A stretch of DNA of 64,000 bases, taken from Eubacterium ruminantium (GTDB lineage Bacteria > Bacillota > Clostridia > Lachnospirales > Lachnospiraceae). Under the pieces are notes generated by a model. The model was not told the DNA's origin. It worked only from the letters and a program-made list of their open reading frames with translations, and ran no database searches. The DNA is taken from assembly GCF_900167085.1 (NCBI RefSeq), contig NZ_FUXA01000003.1, forward strand, positions 186,001 to 250,000, written 5' to 3'. Position 1 is the first letter of the stretch; each line of letters starts with the position of its first letter. Position numbers and translations under genes: made by a program. Shown here one piece after another: positions 17,991 through 26,600 of this stretch.

Positions 17991-18270
17991 CTTCTATCCC
18001 TAAATAATACCCTAAACCGAACTAAATAAATTCCAGTCCGAATTTCAAATCACATTCTATACAAAAATATATTTTTTGTCACGTTAAAAGCAAACTTCTT
18101 AAATAAATATTAAGACACTTTGGTAAACATTTTGTCATTTTACTAAATTTACTAAAACTTGTCCCCTTCCGATCATGCGTTTGATATCACTGCTATTTTC
18201 TTTATTTAATTGTATATTTATATATTTTTTTTACATACACATTCATTTACATTTTAAATATGTAAGTAAA
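17991..18270. other. Gene-free AT-rich stretch
   Basis: No ORF with a ribosome binding site and no convincing structured RNA was seen. It presumably holds the promoter of the small protein gene and the 3' region of trpS. Confidence 0.5.
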
Positions 18271-19362
18271 TTATTTTCCTGAGTTGAACTTTTCCTGCTG
18301 TGATCTTATAAGTTCTTTATCCTCGAAGTAATTAATCTTCATAGCCGCTCTTACTTCAGCAAGAGTTTTAGCTGCTTCTTTCTTTGCTTCTTCGGTACCC
18401 TTACGAAGAATGTCATAGATTGCAGGAATATCCTTTTCAAGTTCTTTTCTCTTTGCTCTGATTGGATCAAGTTCTCTATTGATAATATTAAGAAGAAGCT
18501 TCTTGCACTTAACGTCTCCGAGTCCGCCTCTCTTATAATGATCTTTCATCTCATCGAGATTCTTGTAATCAGGACAGAATTCTGCAAAATCAGAATCCTT
18601 GGCAAAAGCATCAAGATAAGTAAATACTGCGTTTCCTTCAATTTTACCCGGATCGGAAATCTGGATATGATCAGGATCGGTATACATACTCATAACTTTC
18701 TTCTTAACTTCTTCTGCTGAATCAGATAAATAAATACAGTTACCGAGAGACTTACTCATCTTAGCCTTTCCGTCTGTTCCCGGAAGTCTTGAACATATAG
18801 AATTTTCAGGGATCAGAGCCTGTGGCTCAACAAGTACTTCTCCGTATGTAGCATTGAACTTTCTAACGATTTCTCTTGCCTGTTCGATCATAGGAAGCTG
18901 ATCTTCACCTACAGGAACTGTTGTAGCTTTAAAAGCTGTAATATCTGAGGTCTGGCTGACAGGATATGTAAAGAATCCTGCAGGAATACTTGCTTCAAAT
19001 TTTCTCATCTGAATTTCAGATTTAACAGTCGGATTTCTTTCAAGTCTTGATACAGTAACAAGATTCATATAATAAAATGTAAGTTCTGTTAACTCTGTAA
19101 GCGCTGACTGAATGAAAATATTAACCTTCGATGGATCAAGTCCGCATGAAAGATAATCAAGTGCAACTTCGATTATATTATCTCTGATCTTTCCCGGATT
19201 ATCAAAGTTATCTGTAAGCGCCTGAGCGTCTGCTATCATTATAAATATCTTGTCATATTCACCACTGTTCTGTAATTCAACACGTCTCTTTAAAGAACCA
19301 ACATAATGTCCTAAATGAAGTCTTCCTGTCGGTCTGTCTCCCGTAAGTATGATCTTACTCAT
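18271..19362 (-). CDS. trpS: Tryptophan-tRNA ligase
   Basis: Charges tRNA-Trp. The class I signatures are HLGHYVG (HIGH equivalent, near residue 18) and [10 protein letters not shown] (KMSKS). ATG 19362 ([13 protein letters not shown]) gives 363 residues and matches the family N-terminus; the longer frame to 19413 adds 17 unrelated residues. A promoter TTGACA (19448-19443), 17-base spacer, TAATAT (19425-19420) leaves a leader of only ~50 bases, too short for a T-box. Confidence 0.95.
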   Translation of the reverse strand: MSKIILTGDRPTGRLHLGHYVGSLKRRVELQNSGEYDKIFIMIADAQALTDNFDNPGKIRDNIIEVALDYLSCGLDPSKVNIFIQSALTELTELTFYYMNLVTVSRLERNPTVKSEIQMRKFEASIPAGFFTYPVSQTSDITAFKATTVPVGEDQLPMIEQAREIVRKFNATYGEVLVEPQALIPENSICSRLPGTDGKAKMSKSLGNCIYLSDSAEEVKKKVMSMYTDPDHIQISDPGKIEGNAVFTYLDAFAKDSDFAEFCPDYKNLDEMKDHYKRGGLGDVKCKKLLLNIINRELDPIRAKRKELEKDIPAIYDILRKGTEEAKKEAAKTLAEVRAAMKINYFEDKELIRSQQEKFNSGK

Positions 19363-19419
19363 TTCCCTAAACCTCGTTTCAAAATTAGTCGTACAAATTT
19401 TATCTATACTCAATACAAC

Positions 19420-19448
19420 ATATTAAAATTTTCTATATAAATTGTCAA
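19420..19448 (-). promoter_or_regulatory. Promoter of trpS
   Basis: TTGACA at 19448-19443 and TAATAT at 19425-19420 on the minus strand with a 17-base spacer. The short leader argues against tRNA-sensing control. Confidence 0.65.
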
Positions 19449-19517
19449 GGCTGGCAAGGCTCCGAAAATCCCTTAACACAGGCATAAATCCTGCCTTTTT
19501 CACCCTTGTATCTACAC

Positions 19518-20201
19518 TTAATCTTGGATTCTGTATAACCTGCTCGGCCTATGAGCTTCGCCGCTTGTCATTTTATCTGTTTCTTCTATATAAGGCCCTA
19601 TCTTCTTCCTGAAATTTGCCTTATATAATCTCCTGCCTAAAAGTATCTCATAAACCTTCTGAAGCTCAGGAAGAGTAAATTCCTTTGGCACAAGATGAAA
19701 TGCGACTTTAGAATAAATGACCTTATTCTTCAGTCTCTGCCTTGCATATGTCAAAATATCCTTATGATCAAAAGCAAAATCATTTCTTATGCCCTTTTTA
19801 TCACTATCTTCTGCAAGAAGTTCATCAACATCAATAAGAAATGCATCCGTCGATCTTGCTCCCGCCTTAAATTTCAGCTTTTCAAAAGGAACAAGCGCCA
19901 TATATGAAACTGAAATGATTCTCATTCTTGGATCTCTCTTCACGGCTCCGAATGTATATAATTGTTCGAAATAAATTCCTTCAAGTCCTGTTTCTTCTTT
20001 TATTCCCCTAATAGTCGCTTCTTCTAAGGTTTCATCTATTCCAACAAATACTCCCGGAAGGGCAACCATTCCCGCGAACGGTTCTTCTTCTCTTTCTACA
20101 ACAAGACATTTCAACCTGTTATTCTCTATAGTAAATACGAGAAGGTCCACTGCCACGGACATTTTTTCATATATAGATGAATCATAATCCTTCATTTCCA
20201 A
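19518..20201 (-). CDS. Nudix-domain protein with C-terminal winged helix, NrtR-like
   Basis: A 227-residue protein with an N-terminal Nudix domain (~10-140) and a C-terminal winged-helix segment with FTLPELQKVYEILLGRRLYKANFRKKI, the layout of NrtR-type NAD regulators. The Nudix box reads GVFVGIDETLEEATIRGIKEETGL: the first glycine has become Val and the catalytic Glu of the REuxEE motif has become Gly, while the EE pair remains. Hydrolysis is therefore doubtful and a regulatory, ADP-ribose-sensing role is likely (inference from the NrtR family). No NAD biosynthesis gene is adjacent. Confidence 0.8.
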   Translation of the reverse strand: MEMKDYDSSIYEKMSVAVDLLVFTIENNRLKCLVVEREEEPFAGMVALPGVFVGIDETLEEATIRGIKEETGLEGIYFEQLYTFGAVKRDPRMRIISVSYMALVPFEKLKFKAGARSTDAFLIDVDELLAEDSDKKGIRNDFAFDHKDILTYARQRLKNKVIYSKVAFHLVPKEFTLPELQKVYEILLGRRLYKANFRKKIGPYIEETDKMTSGEAHRPSRLYRIQD

Positions 20202-20316
20202 TTTTGATTTCCCCTTGAAATATATTTAAATTGAAACCCTACCTGCCAGGATATCATTATAATCAGCCAGGTTCTTTCTTAAATATCCGGCTTAATCGAA
20301 CCCTGTAACTTTTATA

Positions 20317-20457
20317 TTAATCAGTATATAACTTCTTCAAATCTCCTACAACCATAATATGTTTCATAAGCATTGTTCCAACTTCAAGAATAACCGTACC
20401 TTTTGGAAGCGTTTTGCCTGTTGCTGATTTGTATTTATTTGTAAATATTAACTTCAC
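20317..20457 (-). CDS. Possible 46-residue small protein
   Basis: GTG 20457 opens a 46-codon frame with a protein-like composition (KLIFTNKYKSATGKTLPKG ... MVVGDLKKLYTD). The ribosome binding site is weak (a GAGG too far upstream), and the frame begins right after the GH43 terminator. It may be a relic of a longer gene. No family recognised. Confidence 0.3.
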   Translation of the reverse strand: MKLIFTNKYKSATGKTLPKGTVILEVGTMLMKHIMVVGDLKKLYTD

Positions 20458-20462
20458 GATAA

Positions 20463-20501
20463 AAAAAGAAGCCTCACCATAATTTGATGAAGCTTCTTTT
20501 T
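20463..20501 (-). terminator. Terminator after the GH43 gene
   Basis: AAAAAGAAGC (20463-20472) pairs with GCTTCTTTTT (20492-20501), with further TCA/TGA pairing in the loop and a U-run on the minus strand. Confidence 0.75.
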
Positions 20502-20525
20502 GTATAGCCTGAAAAATCTCAGTTA

Positions 20526-21509
20526 TTATTTCTCATGATCATAAGGAATAATTGTTTCGATTGTACCATCTTCATTTATTGTAAGCTTTGTGTACTTAAC
20601 ACATCTCTTGTGTGAAATACCCTTTGAAAGCTCAGCATCATGATAGAAGAGATACCAATCACCATCGATCTGAACGATTGAATGATGCGTTGTCCATCCA
20701 ATAACAGGCTCCATGATTCTTCCCTTATATGTGAAAGGACCTGCAGGATTATCACCTTCTGCATATACAAGGTAATGTGTTGTACCTGTTGAGTATGAAA
20801 GATAATACTTTCCGTTGAACTTATGCATCCAAGGATCTTCGAAATATCTTCTGTCCTCATCTCCTGCTGTGATTGGATCACCGTTCTCATCAAGAATCTC
20901 AATCATCTTTGGAGCTTCTTTGAATGCTGTCATATCCTGAGTAAATTCAGCGAAAAGAGGTCCGAGAGACTTATCTTTTCCTTCAGGTCTTCTCTCATCA
21001 GGATTGAACTTTCCTGACTGCCACATCTCAAGCTGACCTCCCCAGAGACCACCATTGTAGCAGTAAATTCTTCCATCATCATCAAGAAGAACCGCAGGAT
21101 CTATACTATAACTTCCCTGGATATAATTTTCCTGTGGCTTAAATGGTCCAACAGGTGAATCAGATTCAGCAACACCGATACGGAAGATTTCATCTTTATC
21201 CTTTGCAGGGAATACAAGATAATACTTGCCATTAACCTTAACTGCATCAGGAGCCCAAAGCTGTCTTCCTACCCAAGGAACATCTTTCTCGTGAAGAGCA
21301 ACACCGTTATCTACACATTTGCTGTCAAGATTATCCATAGAAAGTATATGATAGTCCTCCATCTTATACTGTTCTCCGTCATCATCTTCAGGACAATCCC
21401 AATCAAAATCATGTGAAGGATAGATGTATATCTTTCCATCAAATACATGTGCAGATGGATCTGCTGTATAAATATTTGTAACCAAAGGTTTTCTTTCGTT
21501 CTTTCTCAT
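20526..21509 (-). CDS. Glycoside hydrolase family 43 enzyme
   Basis: A 327-residue five-bladed beta-propeller glycosidase acting on arabinose/xylose-containing oligosaccharides. It has the N-terminal ADPSAHVFDGKIYIYPSHD (catalytic base Asp in the first DPS), YSIDPAVLLDDDGR (the pKa-modulating Asp) and a candidate acid Glu in YFEDPWMHKFNGKYY. No signal peptide is present, so it should act inside the cell on imported oligosaccharides. It stands alone; a 16-bp palindrome in its upstream region may be an operator. The exact specificity (xylosidase, arabinofuranosidase or other) cannot be fixed by eye. Confidence 0.88.
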   Translation of the reverse strand: MRKNERKPLVTNIYTADPSAHVFDGKIYIYPSHDFDWDCPEDDDGEQYKMEDYHILSMDNLDSKCVDNGVALHEKDVPWVGRQLWAPDAVKVNGKYYLVFPAKDKDEIFRIGVAESDSPVGPFKPQENYIQGSYSIDPAVLLDDDGRIYCYNGGLWGGQLEMWQSGKFNPDERRPEGKDKSLGPLFAEFTQDMTAFKEAPKMIEILDENGDPITAGDEDRRYFEDPWMHKFNGKYYLSYSTGTTHYLVYAEGDNPAGPFTYKGRIMEPVIGWTTHHSIVQIDGDWYLFYHDAELSKGISHKRCVKYTKLTINEDGTIETIIPYDHEK

Positions 21510-21553
21510 TTTTAACCCCTTTCATATTTGTTATAATTCTCGACACGATCAAT

Positions 21554-21569
21554 TCATATCATGATATGA
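21554..21569. promoter_or_regulatory. 16-bp palindrome upstream of GH43
   Basis: TCATATCATGATATGA is a perfect palindrome 45 bases before the GH43 start codon, a plausible operator for a sugar-responsive regulator. The regulator is not in the window. Confidence 0.4.
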
Positions 21570-21791
21570 TCTTACATATATTTTCTTAAAAAATAAAAAA
21601 AATTTCTTGCTAAAAATTGCTATTTCCTTATCTAATATTGCTTTTATTATATAGATAAAAATTATTATTTGTATATTTATTTATCAAAAATATGTGCTAT
21701 AATACATTTCATGCTGCCAGCACAGCTGTCATAGCTAATTTATCTTTTAAGCACAGCTAAGCTGATACCGGATATTAAGGAGGTTAAAATA

Positions 21792-22580
21792 ATGGACTAC
21801 AACATGAATCAGGGGTCTGATCCAATGAATCAGGAATCAAACCCAATGAACCAGAGCATGAACCCAATGAATCAGGGCATGTACAATGCACCTGCCCAGC
21901 AGGTTAACTCACCATCACCAAAAAAGAAAAATAATAAGGCTGCATCTATAATAGCCGGAATTCTTATCGGTGCCCTTGCAATCTTTATACTTGCATCTGC
22001 CATAATCGATCTTACAAAAATGGGCAAAGCTAAAGAATACAATCCACTCAGCGGTGCCACACTTAATGAAGGCGATTATGTTGAAGTTACTATTCATTTT
22101 GGCGCTAAGATAGGTACAAATAAGCACACAATAAACTTTATCCCTATCGGAACCGAACATTACTATGGAGCCATCTGTGATGATCGTGCTACCCTTTTAT
22201 TGATCAGAGAATCAAAATCATTCGATGAAAATTTTGATGAAGATTCATTATCAGAAAAGGATGTCATCGTAAAAGGTAAAGTTCGTAAATTAGATTCAAA
22301 ACTCCAGGATGAATTAAGTTCTGAGCTTGCTCAGTTATCAGCTTCGGGACTTAATATTCCTACTTCAAGATCATCGTATATTTTTATCGATGGCATGACT
22401 AAGACTTCTGCTATTTTAAAACTTATATGCTTCGGAGCATATATCGTAGGAGCTCTTCTTCTTATCATCGTATCAAAGAAATCCGGAGTTAATAAGAAGA
22501 ATCAAGCACTTGGCGTTGTCGCAGGTATTTTACTTATCGGTGCAACAATAGTACTTTTACATACAACGATCTATATGTAA
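21792..22580 (+). CDS. Membrane protein with MNQ-repeat N-terminus
   Basis: A 262-residue protein of unknown function, start ATG 21792 behind AAGGAGG. The first ~38 residues are a low-complexity tract of NPMNQ/DPMNQ units ending in a Pro/Ser/Lys linker. Then follow one transmembrane segment (~50-70), a soluble domain of ~135 residues with beta-rich pattern, and two further transmembrane segments (~208-228 and ~238-258). The N-terminus lacks a signal peptide and is probably cytoplasmic. No domain is recognised with confidence. Confidence 0.7.
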   Translation: MDYNMNQGSDPMNQESNPMNQSMNPMNQGMYNAPAQQVNSPSPKKKNNKAASIIAGILIGALAIFILASAIIDLTKMGKAKEYNPLSGATLNEGDYVEVTIHFGAKIGTNKHTINFIPIGTEHYYGAICDDRATLLLIRESKSFDENFDEDSLSEKDVIVKGKVRKLDSKLQDELSSELAQLSASGLNIPTSRSSYIFIDGMTKTSAILKLICFGAYIVGALLLIIVSKKSGVNKKNQALGVVAGILLIGATIVLLHTTIYM

Positions 22581-22590
22581 TCATAAAATA

Positions 22591-22642
22591 AAACATCCGT
22601 CTGTAAACTGTTTTGATAAGCAGATTACAAACGGATGCTTTT
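22591..22642. terminator. Bidirectional terminator
   Basis: A long imperfect stem built from AACATCCGT-CTGTAAACTG and CAGATTACAAACGGATG, flanked by A- and T-runs, lies between the convergent MNQ-repeat and nudC genes. Confidence 0.75.
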
Positions 22643-23500
22643 TTATATTTTATTTTCTTTGAACATTCTCATCATTTCATTTGTAAGACTAAGATTATTA
22701 GGCTGGAGAATTATATCCTCTCTCTTTACCCACTCAGCATATTTTAGTTCATTTTCATCCATGTGGATTACTGAATCTTCCTCTGCCTCGCAATAAAAGC
22801 CAACCAGAATATCCTGTGCCATGCCCCAAGGCTGGGACTTATAATATCTAATATTCTTGATCTTTACACCGGTCTCCTCCATAACTTCACGAATGACTGT
22901 TTCCTCAAGAGTTTCGCCTATCTCTGTAAAGCCTGCCACAAGTGCGCTATGAGCATATCCTCTTCGATACTTAGTTATAAGTAAACTATCATCTTTTATA
23001 ACTCCAACTATTACAGCAGGATTGATTCTTGGATAGATGACATTACCACAATCCGGACATGCAAGAGCTCTTTCCTTATCATGAAATACAAGTTTTCCTT
23101 TACATTTACCGCAATAAATATTATCACGATACCATTTCCATAAATGAAATGCTGTAAATACGGCAAAAACTTCTTTTCCGGAGAATACATCTCTGACTTC
23201 TCTCATTGTATAATAAGAATAATTTTTTTTAGCAATTTCAATATCAGATGTTGCAAGGAAGAATCTCTTATCATCCAAAGAGAAAAGATAAACTACACTT
23301 TCTTTATCCGAATTACTTTCAGTAGAGTTATGATCATTTATATGACACATATCCGCTTTACATGGAAAAATGACTTCATTTTCCTTCTTTCCCAGAAGTA
23401 TCTTTCCTTCTTCATTAAACATGAGCAGATAATCATTATCACTTATCTCATACTTATGAAACTCATTGTAAAGTCTGCTTGGATATATGTCCTGAATCAT
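22643..23500 (-). CDS. nudC: NADH pyrophosphatase (NudC-type Nudix hydrolase)
   Basis: Hydrolyses NADH to NMNH and AMP and, in studied members, removes NAD caps from RNA. The 285-residue protein has the zinc ribbon CGKC...CPDCG (~155-175), then an intact Nudix box GFTEIGETLEETVIREVMEETGV, and the NudC-specific SQPW motif just after it. Length and architecture match the family. In contrast to the Nudix protein at 19518-20201, all catalytic residues are present. Confidence 0.92.
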   Translation of the reverse strand: MIQDIYPSRLYNEFHKYEISDNDYLLMFNEEGKILLGKKENEVIFPCKADMCHINDHNSTESNSDKESVVYLFSLDDKRFFLATSDIEIAKKNYSYYTMREVRDVFSGKEVFAVFTAFHLWKWYRDNIYCGKCKGKLVFHDKERALACPDCGNVIYPRINPAVIVGVIKDDSLLITKYRRGYAHSALVAGFTEIGETLEETVIREVMEETGVKIKNIRYYKSQPWGMAQDILVGFYCEAEEDSVIHMDENELKYAEWVKREDIILQPNNLSLTNEMMRMFKENKI

Positions 23501-23646
23501 TTTAAACCTGCCTTTCGTAACTACATAACAAACATTTAATTGCTCTTTTTATTTAAAAATGGCTTAAAGTATACTGTGTCAGATATTCTCCTCCGGTCTC
23601 TATAATAATGAATTTATAAACTTTTCAAGTATATATACATCTCACA

Positions 23647-26600
23647 TCAGACTATCTGATCAAGTATAAAAGGATCTTTTATCTTCTTGTCCTCTGCAAA
23701 GAATATGATCTTCGACATGATTTCAGATGTCTTAGGATCATCATCCACAAACGGAAGGAATATACGTCCTCTGCTCTGAGAATGAACAGGAAGCACATTT
23801 ATCATAGGACCGCCTTCCTGATGGATAACACCACTTCCAAGATGTACGGTATAATTTCCTCTCGTACCTTTGATGATTGCATGAGAATCTGTAAATGTAA
23901 CATTGTCCAGCTTAAACATAGGTACTACAAACTCTGCGATAGCTTTACGCATCTCGATGGTAGAATGAGACATCTCAGGATCGATCTGTCCGGCATGAGC
24001 CACACTTACTGCAAGATCCACATCTCTCATTACCTCTGAGAAAATGATATCCGGAATCTCACATATAGGCTTTCTTTCAAATGTCTTTCTATCGTAGAAA
24101 GCAACCCACTCAAGAGTCGGAGCCTCTATATCACTTGGAGAGAACCAATCTGCAAGCGCATAAATAGTTGCAATGATATTCTCCTTATAATAAATCTTCT
24201 GAAGTCCGTTCTCCTCGTCAGCAATCCATCTCCTATTACGAAGTGCACCGACAGTCTGCTTTGGATTAATCTGATTGCCTGCATATCTTCTACTTTCTGT
24301 CAGATTCTTCTCCTCATCAGTCATGACATAAAGTTCTCTGAAGATCTGCTTAAATGGCTGCTTGATCTGTCTATCGAAACATAACTTCTGGAACTCGTGC
24401 CATCTTCCTGCATCATATAAATGATAAGGATGTGCCACGATCACTGTATCTGTACCCTTAAAGCCTTCTGCCTCAATATCTTCAGGGAATCCAAAGAAGT
24501 CTCCCTTCTTAAAGAGCAGTCTTCCAACAAGCTTACCTATTACAGGATCTTTAGCCATATCCAGTATCTCAGAGACATAGTACTCATTTTCGCCCTCCAT
24601 GGATTCTTCCATCATGAGCTTAGTTCTTCTATACTGCTCAGTAAAGGTCTTCTTTGCCTCACCTATATCAACTATATATTCATCCTTCTTAAGGGAAGCA
24701 GGAACTGACTTAAGCTTTTTGCCGGCCTTTTCCACATTTAGTGCCACCTTACCTGAATCATCAGGTTCAAGCCATACTGCATATTCGCCTACTTCATGTG
24801 GCTCAAGGAAGCCCGTAAGCTCTGACGAAATTTCCCTTTCCATCTTAAGGATAAATCTTGTTTCATCATCATAGCCTTCAACTTTAGCAAGATTCTTTAC
24901 AGCCATTTCAGATGCCGCCTTCTCGCTGGCTCTTCTCTGGGCACCAAACTGTTTAGAACTCTTCAGGAATTTCTGAATAAACTGATATTTCTTCACAGTT
25001 TCATCCTTCTTACCCGGAATAAGAGCATAAGCCATAAGTAAGTCTTTATTACGCTTAGATTCTATCTCTGCAGCCGTTTTCTCAGCATCCATTTCACCTC
25101 TTGCAGCATCTGCATACTTTCTGGCTCTGGAATGTTTTGCACCATCGGAAATGTACTTAGCTGCCTTATATATAGCATCGAATCTCTTCTTGCCCAGCTT
25201 CTCATATACTTCTTTAAACCAGTCTACATCAAATGCACCGGTATTTAGTTCTTCTGGAGTAAGCGGTGTATACTTAGCTATAACAGCCTTTCTCTTATCA
25301 TCAAAGTTCTCATTCATGTGCGCCATGAAGTAATAACATCCTGATGTGAAACCTTCCCATCCAAGGTACTGTCCTATGATAGGAAGCCACTCAGGACTGA
25401 AAAGACCTGCCTCAATAAGACGGGATTCACCAATGTCAGTTTCTTTCACAAGTTTCTTAAGCTTCTTAGTCTGTTCTTCTACTGTTCCATCCTTAGGATC
25501 CGGAATACAAACTGACAGAAGGTGTGAGAGACTTTCCTTCTTAGATACATTATTATAGCAGTAGCCCGTATAATGATATGTATTTCTGTCCAGTGTATCT
25601 TTTCCAAGAGCAGACAGAATTCTTACCAGGTATTCTACGCCATATACTCTTGATAGATTATATATATACTTTGAATACTCCGTCTCCGTATCACCTCGAA
25701 CAAGCTCAGTTCCAAGTATAAGGTCACTTATATTCTTGTAAGCTTCGTCCACAATCTCCATGGTCTTCTGCTGCTTTTCATTTAAGTCTTCCACCGACTG
25801 TTCATCGAGATTTATGTCCAGAAGTGTCTGAACATAACTGCGCTGTTCATGCGTATGCCATGAATAAGTTCTGTTCCTGGTTGCAACATTCATACTGGCT
25901 TCTCTTACAAATCTTATGACCGAGGAAATAGTTCTCATAGAATCTGCAATATATCTCTCACTAAGAAACATCTTATACATATAATCTTTGCTTATGACTC
26001 CAGCGGCGGCTGCTTTTATAAAATCTATAGACTGCAGCGGCTCATAGCTATAGCTTCTTCCTCCGTAAATGGTTGTTTCCAGAGAACCATCCTCAAGCGC
26101 AGGAAGGTATATCTTATCCATAAAGATATGATTTATAGGATAATTCCTGATATCACCTCTTAAACCAATCAGAATAGTTTTAACAGAATCGTAGAGAAGA
26201 ATATGCTTCAAATATTCCTCATTTTTGTCCTTTCCTCGTCTTCTCCACTCATCTACGATTTGATCTGTTTTATACTTATATACAAGTTCGTCCTTACAGC
26301 TGAGCAGATAAAGAGCTGCTGCAGCCGAATAGTACATCCTGTTCTTTGGAATCTCAGACTGACCATAATAACATCCAAAGATGTGATACATCTGCCCCAG
26401 ATACTTAAATTTATCCAGCTTTTTACTATCCAGATATAGACCGAACATTCGGTCCAGCATTGGGTCGAAAAATTCTCTGTATCCATTTACCTCATCTCTA
26501 TCTGAATGTAGCTGAAAAGCGGTATAGATAGCCTGAATCTCCCTGTCTGTTATCTTATTCTTTTCCTTAAAATCATCCCAAAGATCTAAGAATGGATAAT

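Noticed and set aside
19482-19504. Hairpin AGGCA-taaatcc-TGCCT followed by T-run after the NrtR-like gene
   Set aside because: The T-run is on the + strand, where no gene ends; on the minus strand the tail is not U-rich.
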